From contig CALNHX010003568.1 of assembly GCA_940337035.1 (NCBI GenBank), forward strand, positions 1 through 64,000: DNA of 64,000 bases, in the 5' to 3' direction. Below the pieces are notes generated by a model that worked only from the letters and a program-made list of their open reading frames with translations, made no database searches and was not told the DNA's origin. The stretch comes from Agriotes lineatus (lineage: Eukaryota > Arthropoda > Insecta > Coleoptera > Elateridae). A program made the translations under genes and the position numbers. Shown one piece after another: positions 52,430-64,000 of this stretch (the stretch's first letter is position 1; each line of letters begins with the position of its first letter).

Positions 52430-52790
52430 TGGCTGCGAAGCATGTCAAATAGAAAGATGAAAACTTTCTACATAATGGATTTCCTCACAAGATTGGCGCG
52501 AAGATCTGGAATCGAAATAAAGAAGTGAAGGTATAAAGAATATAGTTAAAAGAGAAAGCACGATAATAGAAAAATTATGACAAAAAAAGTTGATGTGATA
52601 TGGTCACGTTAAAAGAATGAGTGAGGAATGACTTTCACAAATCTTAATGGAGTGGCAACCAACTGAAACAAAAATATCACAGAAAGCAGAGTATAGACAA
52701 GGAAAAATCTAGAAGACATTTTGGGAAAATTCGATTGCATGGATAGGAGAACATGAAAGTTGAGAACCGGTAAACAACCACATTCACTAT
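52430..52790 (+). pseudogene. LINE 3'-end remnant
   Basis: In broken frames the + strand reads like FLTRLARRSGIE, YGHVKRMSEE and LMEWQPTE, matching the conserved C-terminal region of LINE open frames (WxGHVxRM). Bases 52791-53899 are A-rich and decayed. Confidence 0.65.
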
Positions 52791-53899
52791 AGTACCGACA
52801 TCTTCAGCAAGGCGGGCTAACTTCGTTCGGACATGACGTGTCATGTTCTAATCTTTACTATATGCTTCGTCATTTGACTTTAATGGGGTTTTGATTTAGA
52901 GCTTCTTGGACAGCGAGTTATGCATTTTCATATACATTGGCCAGTGCTATCTCTGGACTTCAGGAGGTCTTTTGTAGGAATTACAGCAAGGAGTAAAGAA
53001 AATTGAAAAGAAGTAGAAGAGTTGTAATCAGAGATGTGAGGGAGTACAAAGAATAAAGAAGAAATATAAAATTTTAGTAAAAAGATTAAAAAATCCATAA
53101 AACAGATATAATAATATGCCGAGAAAAGAAATGTAAAATTAAACAACATCCACATACTCTAAATCAGTTCGTAAACTTATGTACAAGAATATGCGTGGTT
53201 GAAATGAACAGCTTCAGAGAAAAGCTAAAGTAATGAAATAAAAATAAGTTACGAGATATTAATAAAACGAAGGCTTTTCTTGACATGAGCCTGACAGTTG
53301 GGCAGAAAGAAGTGCAAAAAAGAAAAGCGATGTAGCAAACGTTGAAAAAGAAAAAGCCGAAGAGGGAAATTATAAAAGAAGATTCCGATAAAAAAACCTC
53401 ATTAACAAGAAAAGAGCTGAACAAACAAAGAGCACAACTTTATAGGAATGATACAAGTAATACGAACAGAAAAAATAAGACAAAACAACGAAAAACATAG
53501 ACAAAAAATGAAGATACCGATGGATACAATAATATACACCGTAAGAATCACATAGTGGTGGATCTTGAAAAATATTGCGGGGGTTCTCGATAACTTATGT
53601 TGGTTATAATAAAATCAGACTTGGGTACCACCTCAAAAACGTTCAGTATTGAAAGTGGCTCAATTGAAGGGTGTCTGGAGAAAACCATTAATGTCACAGC
53701 ATTATCAAAATTTAGTGAAATAAGTATGTGATTTTGTAGAACTCGATGAGTATGCTATTGAACCATAGCTGAAAAAGGAGAAAATGGTGCTTGTGTCACG
53801 AGGTTTAGGTCTTTTAAAATATACGAGGAAATGGGACAAGCCTGTGCTTCAGCTTCATAATTCTCTACTTATAGAAGTCAACACTCTGACCAACTCACT

Positions 53900-54475
53900 A
53901 TGAAGTCACCTCAGTTTTTAAGTTGTTGTCGTCTTTGATAGGTATGTGTTCCACAACAGTTAGCTTTTAATTTCCTGAGTAGAAGAAACCCAGGATGCGA
54001 GATACGGCGAATAGGCTGGTTGTGGAATGATTTCGAAGCCCAATTTAGCCGCTTTTCATGTCGCTGCAAGGCAGTTGTGCGACATGCTTTGCAATGCTGT
54101 AGGAGCACTCCTTTTCGCCGTTTCCATAGAGTTTGATATTGATTTGGTTTCGCAGTTCGGTCAAAAGGTCACAGTAATGCACACCATTGATGATATGTCC
54201 AATATTCAGACAGTTAATAAGCAGGACGCCGTGGAAATCCCTGAAAATCGAGAGCATTCTACAGTGTCGTTCGTAATTTCATTGAAGGCGGAGAGCTGGA
54301 ACGCTGCCATTTCATGCTGGCTTGTTTGATAACAAGATCATAGCAATACTTGGGTCTACTTTCGCCTATAGCGACGATTTTGTCGATAGAATTGTCATAA
54401 TCTCTATCCAAAGGGGCCAAAAACTCACGACCAATGTTCACTGAAACTTGTTTGTGCAAGGGAGTCAACCTTTGA
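53900..54475 (-). pseudogene. mariner-type transposase remnant 2
   Basis: On the minus strand the frames read KYCYDLVIKQASMKWQRSSS (54343-54402), MLSIFRDFHGVLLINCLN (54257 downwards), then FLLRKLKANCCGTHTY (about 53940-53990), in mariner transposase order. The GDES box around the first catalytic Asp reads IGES, so that Asp is lost. Frames shift at least twice. Terminal repeats were not found. Confidence 0.75.
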
Positions 54476-56029
54476 GGCAGCCATCGGCTGAGAACTAATT
54501 CGTATGAGAAATGTTATGCAGCATCGATTTAACTAATTTCGTCTTCGAAGTTCTCGCCATGCTAAGCTTAAATTCATTTAATTGGGAAATATCCTGGTAA
54601 ACCGTTTTTATCATTTTAGCTATTGCAGTAAAATGCCTCCCTAGTAAAAAAATTAATGACTACCCTGTGTTCAATTTTCTCCATTTCCAGAAACTATCAC
54701 AACACACTACTAAATTGACTATAACATATAAAGTTTTCACGATTCGGGACCAAACTGACCTATGGCAAAATAGATAGATACACACATAGAGAACGGCACA
54801 TGTTTCCCCTTCCCCAGTACTTTATTGGAAGAATGATTGGTGTTAGTGTAGTAAAAGAGAGATACATAAATTAGTATCGTTGATGTTTGTCGTCCCTATA
54901 TCTACCCCTAGAGGTACATATTCTGAAGATGAATTACAATACCTAACGGAGGTTATAAGAGAATTTCAGTTATCGTTTGATTTTATTTAAGTTTCTATTA
55001 TTTGATAAATATATTTCATTCTAAACACTTTAAAGTTCATCAAAACTGGCATTTTTGTTTTCTTCTATTTTCAAGGAAATGCATTTTACATATTTCAAGC
55101 ATATTTGATTATAAACTTTACATTCAGACTAAATAACGTAACAATTATGAAACATGCGAGGTTGTCGCTATGGAAAATATTTGAATACAATTGTTAACAT
55201 TCAATGTGTCACATCAATAGCACACTGTTGGATGTTGCAAATACCATTAGTAAAGTCGAAAGTATTAAAGTTAAAAACTAAATCTTAAACGTAGTCGAAA
55301 CAAAAGTTGTACTAGTGGTTGTTGCACATTTAAAGTTAAAGTGCGTACTTAAAATCATGTAAAACCGAGCGCACGAACAATTTCAATCAGAAGTACCTAC
55401 ACCTAAAATGCAGGAAATGCTTTACATTGCAATGCCAATTTAATAAATGAAATGCCTGTTTCACTGCGCAGTTAATAACTTTTGTATGCTCCAGTAAATA
55501 TTGAGTATTAAAATCAGTGTTTAAATTTTATGCTCCATTGGAAATTAGCGAACAATATTCAAATGTGCGTTTATCTCTCCTGTAATGGGCATTGATAAAA
55601 TAATTTCATATCCAATCAAGGTTAGTTTTCACAATAATCGTCAGTCCATTACTGGCTTAGCTGCAATAATAAGATTGATTATTAGCCTCAACGGTTTAAT
55701 TACTTCAGGTAGTTTTATTGAAGAGGCCGTAAATTGATAAATTCGCGCAGTTTAAACTTTGTGATTTGTAATATTTGGGATTTAAATGTGTAAGTTAAAA
55801 TTAAAATAAGTTTTCACTGACATGTCAGAATCATTTTTGCCATTTTCTATCTTCTGAGCCCTGAAGACAACAGCTTGTAATCTGAAAACTTTAGCCTTCA
55901 TCGTCGATTTAATAGCATTAGTTGTGATTGTTTCTGGAAATTTGAATATTTGGTAGCGGATGATTAAATTCTTGACTAGGGACGGAGTTCCTTTCACTAA
56001 AATGGATCAAAAACACTTTACTTGGATGT
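54476..56029. other. AT-rich DNA, nothing recognised
   Basis: Only short frames without motifs (for example 55782-55997 minus). Confidence 0.35.
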
Positions 56030-56235
56030 TTTCTTGCCATTGTTGATCTTCTGTCGATGGGCAAATGAGTTTAAACGCGGTAGAGAGAACTTTGAAGATG
56101 ATACAAGGAGTGAAGGACCTGAAATTATGGCCGTAGTGGAAAAGTTCGTGACAACAGGTAGCTGAATTACTGTTAAAACGGTAGTCAAAACTGTAACGAT
56201 TAACGAATCTACTACAGCCGTGTTTCCTCTGTTTC
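56030..56235 (+). pseudogene. mariner-type transposase remnant 3 (N-terminal DNA-binding part)
   Basis: The + strand reads FCRWANEFKRGRENFEDDTR then SEGPEIMAVVEKFV and a stop, matching the WxxxFKxGRxSxEDxxRxGRP linker between the two helix-turn-helix motifs of mariner transposases. The minus-strand frames here (55782-56237) are shadows. Confidence 0.6.
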
Positions 56236-56853
56236 ACTCAGACATCAAATCACTGTTGTCTGAACCGAAGTTTGGTATAACCTCAAAATCGGACAGGTTT
56301 TGTATTTGTAACTTGTTGGAGGTTGACTCAATTAAAGACGCAACTGAATGAAACGCTTTAACCTTTATTTACATTGTCTGTGACAACCTTAAGTGACTAA
56401 AAGAGCACGTAATTAACTCAAAAACCATCTGCTATAATACATGTGGTAATAAGCATTAGATTACGACGTTGTCAGTTCTCTGAACAACACATTATATAAA
56501 AAAATTTGTTAGTCTCGAGCTGAATGACTGCAATCTCGTTCTTACTATATAGGTGGAAGTTTGGTTCTTCAGACATTCCTATTCAACTTTTTCATCTTCT
56601 ATCCGAATCCGAAGCCAACATTTACAAATTTCGAAAAGACGCACAGACAAACACAATTCTTGCGGGAACATAACTCATTAATTATTACAACATTAAATAT
56701 AATCTTTATTAAAGATTGTTAATAGCGGATTAAAAAAACCAGCAAGAATGAAGATCTAGATATGTTTCGTCCACAGTAAGCAAGTGAAGACTATAGAGAG
56801 TTAACTTTTAGTTGCAGCACATCAAAGCCGATTCTCAAATTCATCTGTTTCAG

Positions 56854-56942
56854 GAAAAGGCAGAATTCCTCAAAAGAAAGGACTTCCGTTTAGCGGCGTA
56901 AGTCGATTCCCGAAACCTGCTTCCAGAGTTAAGTCACGGTAG
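56854..56942 (+). CDS. Candidate terminal coding exon, unknown basic protein
   Basis: After ttctcaaattcatctgtttcag (AG at 56852-56853) the frame reads KGRIPQKKGLPFSGVSRFPK, PASRVKSR and TAG at 56940-56942. The peptide is rich in Lys, Arg, Ser and Pro, like microtubule-associated tails, which is only a resemblance. A GTAAGT at 56896-56901 could instead be a donor in the middle. There is no neighbouring exon in the window to join it to. If real, it belongs to another + strand gene. Confidence 0.3.
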
Positions 56943-57654
56943 CTCTACCTGCTCTATTGCACTCCGTGCACAGATAAGATAGTAACGCGGACCCCCCATC
57001 GCGGTGCCCCAGGGAACCTGACGCGTTCTTTGTCGTTCGAAAACGCCACTTCGCAGGTCTCACCTCATTGTGCCTTTTGTGTTGTCGCTATTGTCGCAGT
57101 TTGTCAACTACACCACTGTCTGGACTTGTATATTTGCTTGTTGACAACCCGAGATATATTTCCTCCGAGCTGTGGGGCACTCGGTTTTTATCTGTTGGTG
57201 CAGGGGCGTATTCAGGACAGACGGGTGGCAAAAATGGGTGTAACATTAACATTACTCGAAGTTATCTCATTCAAATTTAATTTGAGGTGATTAAATTTTG
57301 GAAATACCTTCCAGAACAATTACCCTGGTTTACAAATTTACGTTTGTTGGCTGGGGTTTGAATTTTAATAGGTTCTACTGCCTAAGTATTGTTATGGTAT
57401 TAGTACAGGGGTTTCAAATCAGATTAATAAGGTTAAATAATACAGTATTGAAAATTACAAAGATGAATTTAGGTATGAAATGGATATAAAAGTTATTCAA
57501 ATGTATTTGTCAAAGAAATGAAATAGAATTTAAAATTCAATTAAGTGAAGCTACATAAGAAACAGCAGGATTTTAACATAATTTAATTTGTTCTCTGAAT
57601 GTCATTTTTTGGCAGTGGTCTGTTATGATGTTTTTTTTCGAACTTTTTCCACTG
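56943..57654. other. Unassigned DNA; first 120 bases GC-rich
   Basis: 56945-57060 is GC-rich with no convincing frame. 57030-57290 carries an 86-codon frame without a motif. Confidence 0.3.
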
Positions 57655-57850
57655 TCTAGGGTGTATATCACATGACGTTTCGGGAGTTTTGATCTATTCC
57701 CGTCTTCAGGTGTTCCTGATTAGTCCTGAGAAGAACTGATTTTGTACTTCGTTATACTTAAACTCGTGCCTCCGGGGTTTGAACCCGGGACCGCTGATCG
57801 CTGTGATTACTAGTCTGTCACTCTTACCACTAGCCCACCAGCGAGGTTAT
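57655..57850 (-). mobile_element. tRNA-headed SINE with a hammerhead-like tail
   Basis: Read on the minus strand: A-box-like TGGGCTAGTGG (57827-57837) and perfect B box GGTTCAAACCC (57775-57785), then a body with ctgaagacgggaatagatca and tcccgaaacgtcatgtg. The CTGAAGA and GAAAC-GTC pair resembles a hammerhead ribozyme core with a 4-bp stem II (ggga/tccc). It differs in sequence from the SINE at 15310. Confidence 0.65.
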
Positions 57851-57939
57851 ATATTTTAGTTGTAAACTTATACAATATCTTACCGCTGTATGCGCAGTAG
57901 ACTTTTTTTGTAATTGTCTGAGCAGTAGTCCACAACAAC

Positions 57940-58135
57940 TCTAAGAGGCATGATGACGCATACCAAGCCTCAGAACGAAGATCAGAGTTCAAAGAACTGT
58001 ATCTACAGCGTACCGTGCGAGTGTGGACGACAATACATAGAGGAAACACAACGACCCCTAAGAGTGAGATTATCGGAACACCGCCAAAATATTATAAAGG
58101 GCGAAACCATCAAATCCAAGATCACGACATAGTGG
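57940..58135 (+). pseudogene. Penelope-like element fragment, GIY-YIG part, copy C
   Basis: The + strand reads KNCIYSVPCECGRQYIEETQ then RPLRVRLSEHRQNIIKGETI before a stop. This is the IYxxxCxCGxxYIGxTxRxLxxRxxEH pattern of the GIY-YIG endonuclease of Penelope-like elements, with the Gly of YIG changed to Glu. Only this short piece is left. Confidence 0.75.
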
Positions 58136-60155
58136 GTATTAGACAAATATACTAAAGCTTCTATAGTTTATTGGACTGTAAAATAGAGGCTAAACTAGAT
58201 CACTAAGGAGATATTTATTGATTAGTATAATAAAATTTGATACACAAAAAATGTAATACAATTTGTAGCGGTTGAAATTATAAAAATAAACCCTTTATAA
58301 AAGTTTTAAAAAGTTATTTGATGTATTAAAAGGTTAAAAATTGAAATAAAATTGGCGTGATGTAAAAATAAAAGTAAAATGTTAGAATGATAAAAGATGT
58401 GCAGACTATATGGATGAAGATAAAGGATGTGGTAAGAATGCCAAAGTAATACAGTTATAATCCACAAAAACAAATTTCTGGAAGGGAATGCTGAACTGCG
58501 TTTATTGTCAAATAACATTGCATCATCTGAATTGGATAACAAGGAGTGGTTTCTACTGAAAGTGGTTTACATCGAGATCACTAGCAGAGTGAGCGTTTTA
58601 TGGGATGGATAGGAGATTTTCATCTGAAAGGGTTCTAATTCGAAAAGCTTGTCATTGAAGTGACGTCCTATATCTTGCATCTAGTCGAGGTTTGTGATAC
58701 TAGGTCGTCGGTGGCTTGAGGATTTTGGTGAGACGACGTGGATGGTGATTGCTGCTGACATTGCTGTTAAAAATGGTTGGTAGGAAATGTTTGAAGATCG
58801 AGGTGTGTTTATGGCGGAGTTCGTGCAGGCATTGTTTTGGAAGTTGAGAGATCTTGGTGAGGTTGCTGGATGCATTGGGCTTGGTAGAGGAGAGTATCGA
58901 GTCCAATAACAGGTGACATAATAAAGGTATATAAATAAAAACTGAAAGAAAATATAGAAAGAGTGAAGTGAGGTAATTTTAATTAAGGGAGTACTTACCA
59001 TTTGATATTGTTGAATGACAAAAATGTAACGAGCAAGTATTTGTAATTAATTTTGCACAAAAATAATTTGAAGTGTCAGGTGACAGACGTAAGAGTTGGC
59101 TTAAAATAAAAAAAAATAAAATTTCAGAATAGAAGCAGTCTAGATTATAAAGAATCCGACCTGTGTTTTCAGTCAAGGATTTTCTACAGATGCTAGCAGA
59201 CGATTAATCTTGATCATCCATAATTAAAAAAGGGCAAATAACTTAATTGAAATTTAGTTTCAAAAATAATTGATTGAGAATAAACTAAAGTAAGGTTTAA
59301 GTCAACTATAACATAACATAGGCGTTACAACGTGGTAGAGTCACCCTAAGAATATATTGCTGCGATTTCGAATATCACTTAGATTCATTCATCAGATCCA
59401 CAATTAAAGAAATAAGAAAGTAGTAATTTTTACGAAGATATATATGTATGTATTATCTGTAACTTCATTTACCTTGCGGTGTCGAGGCTGGTGCTTTATG
59501 CGCTGGCATCTATAACTTCAACAAATTTATAGAATTACATCTTCATGTATATATAAAAAAATGCGTAAATACTAACATATATTAACCAATATTTCATTAA
59601 TAAGACCTTCGTCTCTTTGTTTAAATCGTTCTGCTTTTATGTACAGCGTCAGAATTCTCTTTTTTAAACACCAGCTGCAGTAGGCCACCTATTCTGGTAC
59701 CTTTATTCCATTTCCTTTATGTATTGATTTAATATCATATCTTGTTCTTCGCTCATTTCTCCAAAAATTTGGAAAAACAATCACAATCAAGTAAATTCTG
59801 ATGCTCATATTTCAACCTATATTGTAAAGCTTTAGAACGCATTTTGAACAATTTCCTCACAATCCTGTGATTTCTGATTTCCTAGGAAGCTTTTCATTAC
59901 AATTCAAAAAACAATAAACATCAGTTATAATAGTTTTAAAATGACCGTCTAAAACCAAATTTCCAATTTGGGGACCAACGAAGATATTCTTCTTAAGTTT
60001 TGCATCAGAAACAAAGCCATCCCATATGCACAAAATATGTCGGGGATGTTTATACACTTTCTGGTTGTCATACTAAAATGAAACTAACACACAATGAGAA
60101 CTCACGACGGTTTTTACAGGAGTATTGTGACCGCGTAACAGATATACCACTTATA
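58136..60155. other. AT-rich intergenic DNA, nothing firmly recognised
   Basis: A 106-codon minus frame (58681-59001) is Thr/Ser/Asn-rich and without a motif; 59300-60000 has only short frames. Confidence 0.35.
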
Positions 60156-61412
60156 CGAGGGTCACTATATCAATTTCCGTAAAGTAGGCTTAGAAATTGA
60201 CCTCACAATTTTTTACAAGAGTGCTATGAAACAACAGCAAGTCAGTAGACAACTGAAGTTGACAGATTGAGAAAATTGTTTAAGCTTCGTATGTGATAAA
60301 CTTTTAACGGTTGTGAGTTGTATGAAAAATGGAACTAAGTCGAACAGATTATCGCGCAATGATTTTTTACGATTTTAAATCGTCTCTCACTCCAAAACAG
60401 TGCATCGAATGACTTCGCAATGCTTTTGCGGATGAAGCACCATCAGACCGCACCGTCTACGAGTAGTTTGCGAAATTCCGCAGTAGCCGAAATTTTCTTA
60501 ACGACGAAGTCGGTGAAAGTCGTCCAAAATGTGCGGTTACTGAAACAAACGTTGACGCTGTACGCCGCCTCGTGGAGCAATACCGGCGAATCACCTATGC
60601 TAAAATTAAGGCATCCTTAAGCATCTCGGGGACTGCAATCAACACAATTCTTCACCAATATTTGGGTGCCAGAAAGCTATCCACGCGTTGGGTGCCACAT
60701 AATTTGGATGAAGCTCAAAAACTAGCCAGTGTGGATTGGTGCAAGAAAATGCTGAAGAGGTTTACAAGTGGTTAGTCAAAACATGTGTATGACATCGTCA
60801 CCGGTGACAAAACATGGATGTATCGTTATCAACCGGAAACGAAGCGACAATCGGCACAGTGGATTTTCTAAGGTGAAGCAAAGCCAACAAAATTTATGCG
60901 ATTTCGCAGTGCTAGTAAGAAGATGGTTGTTTCGTTCTTCAGCCGATCAGGCCATCTTGTAACAATTTCTTTGGAAGATCGTCGCACAGTAAACGCTGAG
61001 TGGTATTCCACCATTTGTTTACCAGCAGTCGTAGAAAAAGTACGTACATAACGTCCTCGAAGTCGCCTAATCCTACACCATGACAATGCATAATCCCACA
61101 CCGCTGCTCAAACAATGGCATTTTTTGGCCTCTGTAAATGTGGAACTACTGGGTCACTCACATTATATCCCCGACTTGGCATTGTGTGATTTCTATTTAT
61201 TCCCCACAATCAAGAATAAATTGCGTGGACAAAGGTTTAACTCCCCCGATGAGGCTGTTGAGGCATATAATGGTCGCTGAGGTGTCTCCAGAAAAATGGT
61301 CATACAATGCATACAATGTAAAGGCAAATATTTTGAAAAACAATAAACTTAAAATCCCTCATTGTTTGTTATCTTATGTATATGCTTGCGGAAATTTATC
61401 TAGTGGCCCTCG
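60156..61412 (+). mobile_element. mariner element, nearly full length, 1257 bp
   Basis: Terminal inverted repeats: left cgagggtcactatatcaatt, right (reverse complement) cgagggccactagataaatt. TA flanks both ends (60154-60155, 61413-61414), as expected for mariner insertion. The length and the single transposase frame inside fit the family. Both terminal repeats differ at a few positions, so the copy is old. Confidence 0.93.
60329..61346 (+). pseudogene. mariner transposase pseudogene 1
   Basis: The frame opens MELSRTDYRAMI and ends ...YFEKQ-TAA at 61344-61346. The N-terminal helix-turn-helix motifs are followed by the linker VDAVRRLVEQYRRITY and WVPHNL. The catalytic triad can be located: Asp at 60805-60807 (VTGDKTW), Asp at 61082-61084 (HHDNA) and Asp at 61188-61190 (LCDFYLFP). 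The second and third are 106 bases apart, one more than a D34D spacing, so a frameshift lies between them. An in-frame TAG near 60773 and further shifts inactivate it. Confidence 0.92.
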
Positions 61413-61414
61413 TA

Positions 61415-62975
61415 TAAGCTCTGTGGTTGGGTGGACTGTGCAAACAAGTCACTGCATGCTCCGACAAGTTTAAAAGCCAGATATTTGATAATGATTACGA
61501 ATATACAAATACAAAACTTGTAAACCATTTCAAAAACTATGGTTATGTGCACATTTGCATATAAGGCTTTGTCATTCTTCATTAATGAATTGTGAAATAT
61601 CTCTACGTTTTAGAAACAAAATGACTTCGGCTTAGATATCAGTAAACATGCATAAATAGCTGACACATAGTTTTACTCAAACCCCCGATACACTGTAAAT
61701 CGGTGTTATCATTCTCTCCCCATACATTCATGCCTCTTAGTAAGTACAAATTCTCCATCTGAAACAAAAAAAGGGTCAATTCCAAGAAGAACTTTATTGG
61801 CTTCATGTTAAACATTTTCTACACTTTCGTCATAAGTAAAATTCTTTCTATGTACACAGTATTAAGAGCAATAAAAAATATTAAATCTATGGAATATCAA
61901 CAATGTCGATTAACTTCAAATCCAAATTTTACAAGTATTGTGTATTAATATTTATCAAGTAATAGGGACAAGCTTTATCATGTTGAAAAAAATCATTACT
62001 GATAAACATGTCGTTGTGGTTTTATGACTGGCTTCAATTTAGCTTAAAGTAAACTATAATATGAATCACTAGTTAGCTGTGCTACTCTTCATCATATAGT
62101 TTTTTACAGTAACTTTTTTCTTTTTCCACAATACAGTTGACATTCTCATTCAATCCTATGAAGTAGGTTTACTTTTTTGTTTGTTTTGATGATGATAAAG
62201 ACGGCTGTTTGCATTACTTATAGTTGTAATTGGTAAACTTTGAAAAGCAGTTTCCTCTTTTTTGCAGGGTGGTACATAGGAGCAGAGTAAGTTTCACCAC
62301 AAACTTTGCGGAGGTTCAAGGTATTGCAAACAATAGGTGGAACCGATGATCATATAAATATTATAATTAATGTCTTCTTAACTTCTATGCTCTTTTTTTC
62401 TTTCAAATAAAATTTAACGAGCGGATCAGTTCCTTCATTCGCTATTTCATAAAGTAAATCAGACAACATACTTTTCCGATGGTATAATTTTAAAGCTACA
62501 CCAAAGCTTCCAACTGAGAAATTAACGTCAAATAATATTACCACATATTTAATAATAATTAGTCCAGGTCTCTCTAAATAAGTACATATATGAAGCAAGT
62601 AATAATTTCTAATATTGTTAATATGAAATTAATTTAAATGCTTCCTATATGTTGATATCAATCAAATTCCATAGTCTTCTAGGCTAATAAATCATTGAGT
62701 TTGTTCTTGTTACGCATCCTTTCCTTCTTTCTTCTTCAGTGCATTCCGATGTGGAACTTTGCAAGTACGTCGTTTTCATACCCCTGCCTATCTTGGGCTA
62801 GGTAAAACAGTTGTACTTGACCGCCATCCAGTTGCGTAGGTTTATCAACCATGAAATTGTTCTTCTTCCGACACAGCTTTTGTCTCCAACTCGGCCCACC
62901 ATAACTAGTTAACTGAATAAGTTAGATAGCGCATAATCTGTTTAGATATTAGGCCACCCTCAATTTAATTAAGTT
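61415..62975. other. AT-rich DNA, nothing firmly recognised
   Basis: An 82-codon minus frame (62350-62598) ends with a protein-like Lys-rich part but shows no family motif. Confidence 0.3.
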
Positions 62976-63430
62976 TTATATTTGTCTAACTAACACGACA
63001 AAACTAAGAGTATACAACACCATACACACACCGACTTTGATGTATGGTTCTGACAGTTAAGTTTGGTAAGACAAAATAAAAGTGAAATTTTCAACAGGGG
63101 AAATGAGATACCTAAGAAGAATAACAGGAAGTAAACAGGGTAGCATTCAAAATATACTGATAAGAGAAGAACTAGAAATGAAACCCTTAGTCCAACAAGT
63201 ATAAGAAAAAGCCAATTCATCTGGTGGGGTCGTATGACAAGAATGAGAGAAGAAAATAGCTAAACGAACTATGGAAGCAAAACCTGAAAGAAAAATATAG
63301 GTAGGAAGGCCAAGAGAAACTTGGGATCGCAATGAAGAGAGGGACCGATAGCGGAAGTGGACGAGCGACACGATGCCGTAGACAACAGGGCAATGAGAGA
63401 AGAAGTAAGAGGGTTGTTCAATAGAAACAC
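62976..63430 (+). pseudogene. LINE 3'-end remnant 2
   Basis: The + strand reads TPTLMYGSDS, then FSTGEMRYLRRITGSKQ, IREELEMKPL and VGRPRETWDR, in the order of LINE C-terminal regions (YGSExW, MRxLRRxxG, GRPRxTW). Stops interrupt it. The long minus frames here are shadows. Confidence 0.75.
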
Positions 63431-63589
63431 GCTTGGATCAAGTAAGCACGACTTGGTCATCATGGCACATGCATGAGGTTATTGAAAATGTTTATTGGCA
63501 TATTAGTGAGGTATCTGCCAAATTTCTTTTCAATTGTTTCTTTGTGACCATTTTTATAGAGGTAAGAAATGGCGTTCACTATAGAAAAT

Positions 63590-63905
63590 CCGTCCAAAGA
63601 TAATGTGCACTGTTATTCAATTTTTAGCAGCCAAAAGACGTCAACCACTAGAAATCCATGAGAGAATGAAAACTGTCTATGGTGACTATAGTTATTCTAG
63701 CATAGTAGTGGTTTAGCGATGCAGAAAATGTCGACAAGGAAGAGACTTGACAAAGACTTCGCTCATCCAGGACATGTTCGAGTTACAACTTCTGATGAAA
63801 ATGTGAGGCGTTTGAAAACTGATTTACGTGAAAAATGGACGCATTAAAGTTACATAACCTTCTGAAATGATGTCTAGTCTTGTGGGCAAGGCGGATTTTT
63901 TTTTG
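63590..63905 (+). pseudogene. mariner/Tc1-type transposase remnant 4 (N-terminal)
   Basis: The + strand reads VIQFLAAKRRQPLEIHERMK then TVYGDYSYSSIV, the first helix-turn-helix of mariner-like transposases, followed after a frame break by HPGHVRVTTSDENVRRLKTD. It runs toward the window edge; the rest is decayed or outside. Confidence 0.55.
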
Positions 63906-64000
63906 TTAGCTTCCTTGAAAGGATATGCGGTTTTCCAACGAATTTTATATGTTAAAGGTTGCTTGTATAAGAGACTTTCTATTTTTATGAAGGCTGGTAT

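Noticed and set aside
57766..57850. Possible functional tRNA gene on the minus strand
   Set aside because: The A and B boxes are good but too far apart (41 bases), the acceptor stem does not pair, and a SINE body follows.
58681..59001. 106-codon Ser/Thr/Asn-rich minus frame as a gene
   Set aside because: No motif, splice context or codon bias; probably chance in G/T-rich + strand sequence.

Overview
The window is animal nuclear DNA, almost certainly from an insect. It carries one recognisable host gene on the + strand: a Pax3/7-class paired-box gene of the gooseberry/gooseberry-neuro type. Four coding exons are present (2904-3217, 12259-12373, 19023-19743, 35616-35718). All junctions are GT-AG, the phases match (1, 0, 1, 2), and together they encode 417 residues to a stop codon. 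The order is paired domain, octapeptide HSIDGILG, homeodomain with serine at position 50, a Ser/Thr/Gln/Asn-rich tail, and a short C-terminal exon containing YPYFG. The exon with the initiator Met was not found and probably lies upstream of base 1. A plausible poly(A) signal follows at 36205. The exons are GC-rich with GC-ending codons; the surrounding DNA is AT-rich.

The introns (9.0, 6.6 and 15.9 kb) and the 28 kb downstream are mostly decayed repeats. Intron 3218-12258 holds a degenerate satellite of about 108 bp (6.7-10.8 kb). Intron 12374-19022 holds a tRNA-type SINE and GC-rich, homeodomain-site-rich blocks that may be enhancers. Intron 19744-35615 holds nested foldback elements, an interspersed repeat with a TCCCG pentanucleotide tract, LINE reverse-transcriptase remnants, a satellite whose unit encodes a transposase-like helix-turn-helix and is split by a hAT-type element with an 8-bp target duplication, a four-copy tandem repeat of a reverse-transcriptase fragment, and a foldback element inserted into another foldback element.

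Downstream of the gene, about 37.2-46.9 kb is a large decayed 15-bp-period array. Its minus strand reads as five-residue repeats (about V-S-D-I-F). It is interrupted by a 5S-rRNA-derived SINE, a palindromic MITE and other insertions. From 49.6 to 51.4 kb a minus-strand LINE reverse transcriptase is split by two head-to-head Penelope-like fragments. The last 12 kb hold four mariner-type remnants, one of them nearly full length with both terminal repeats, together with LINE 3' ends, a third Penelope-like fragment and a second tRNA-headed SINE.

The best leads are the 15-bp pentapeptide-like array, the satellite built from a transposase fragment, two GC-rich candidate exons (about 23.84-23.94 kb and 56.85-56.94 kb), and the GC-rich intronic and 3'-flanking blocks. 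All identifications come from reading the sequence and its translations; no database search was possible.
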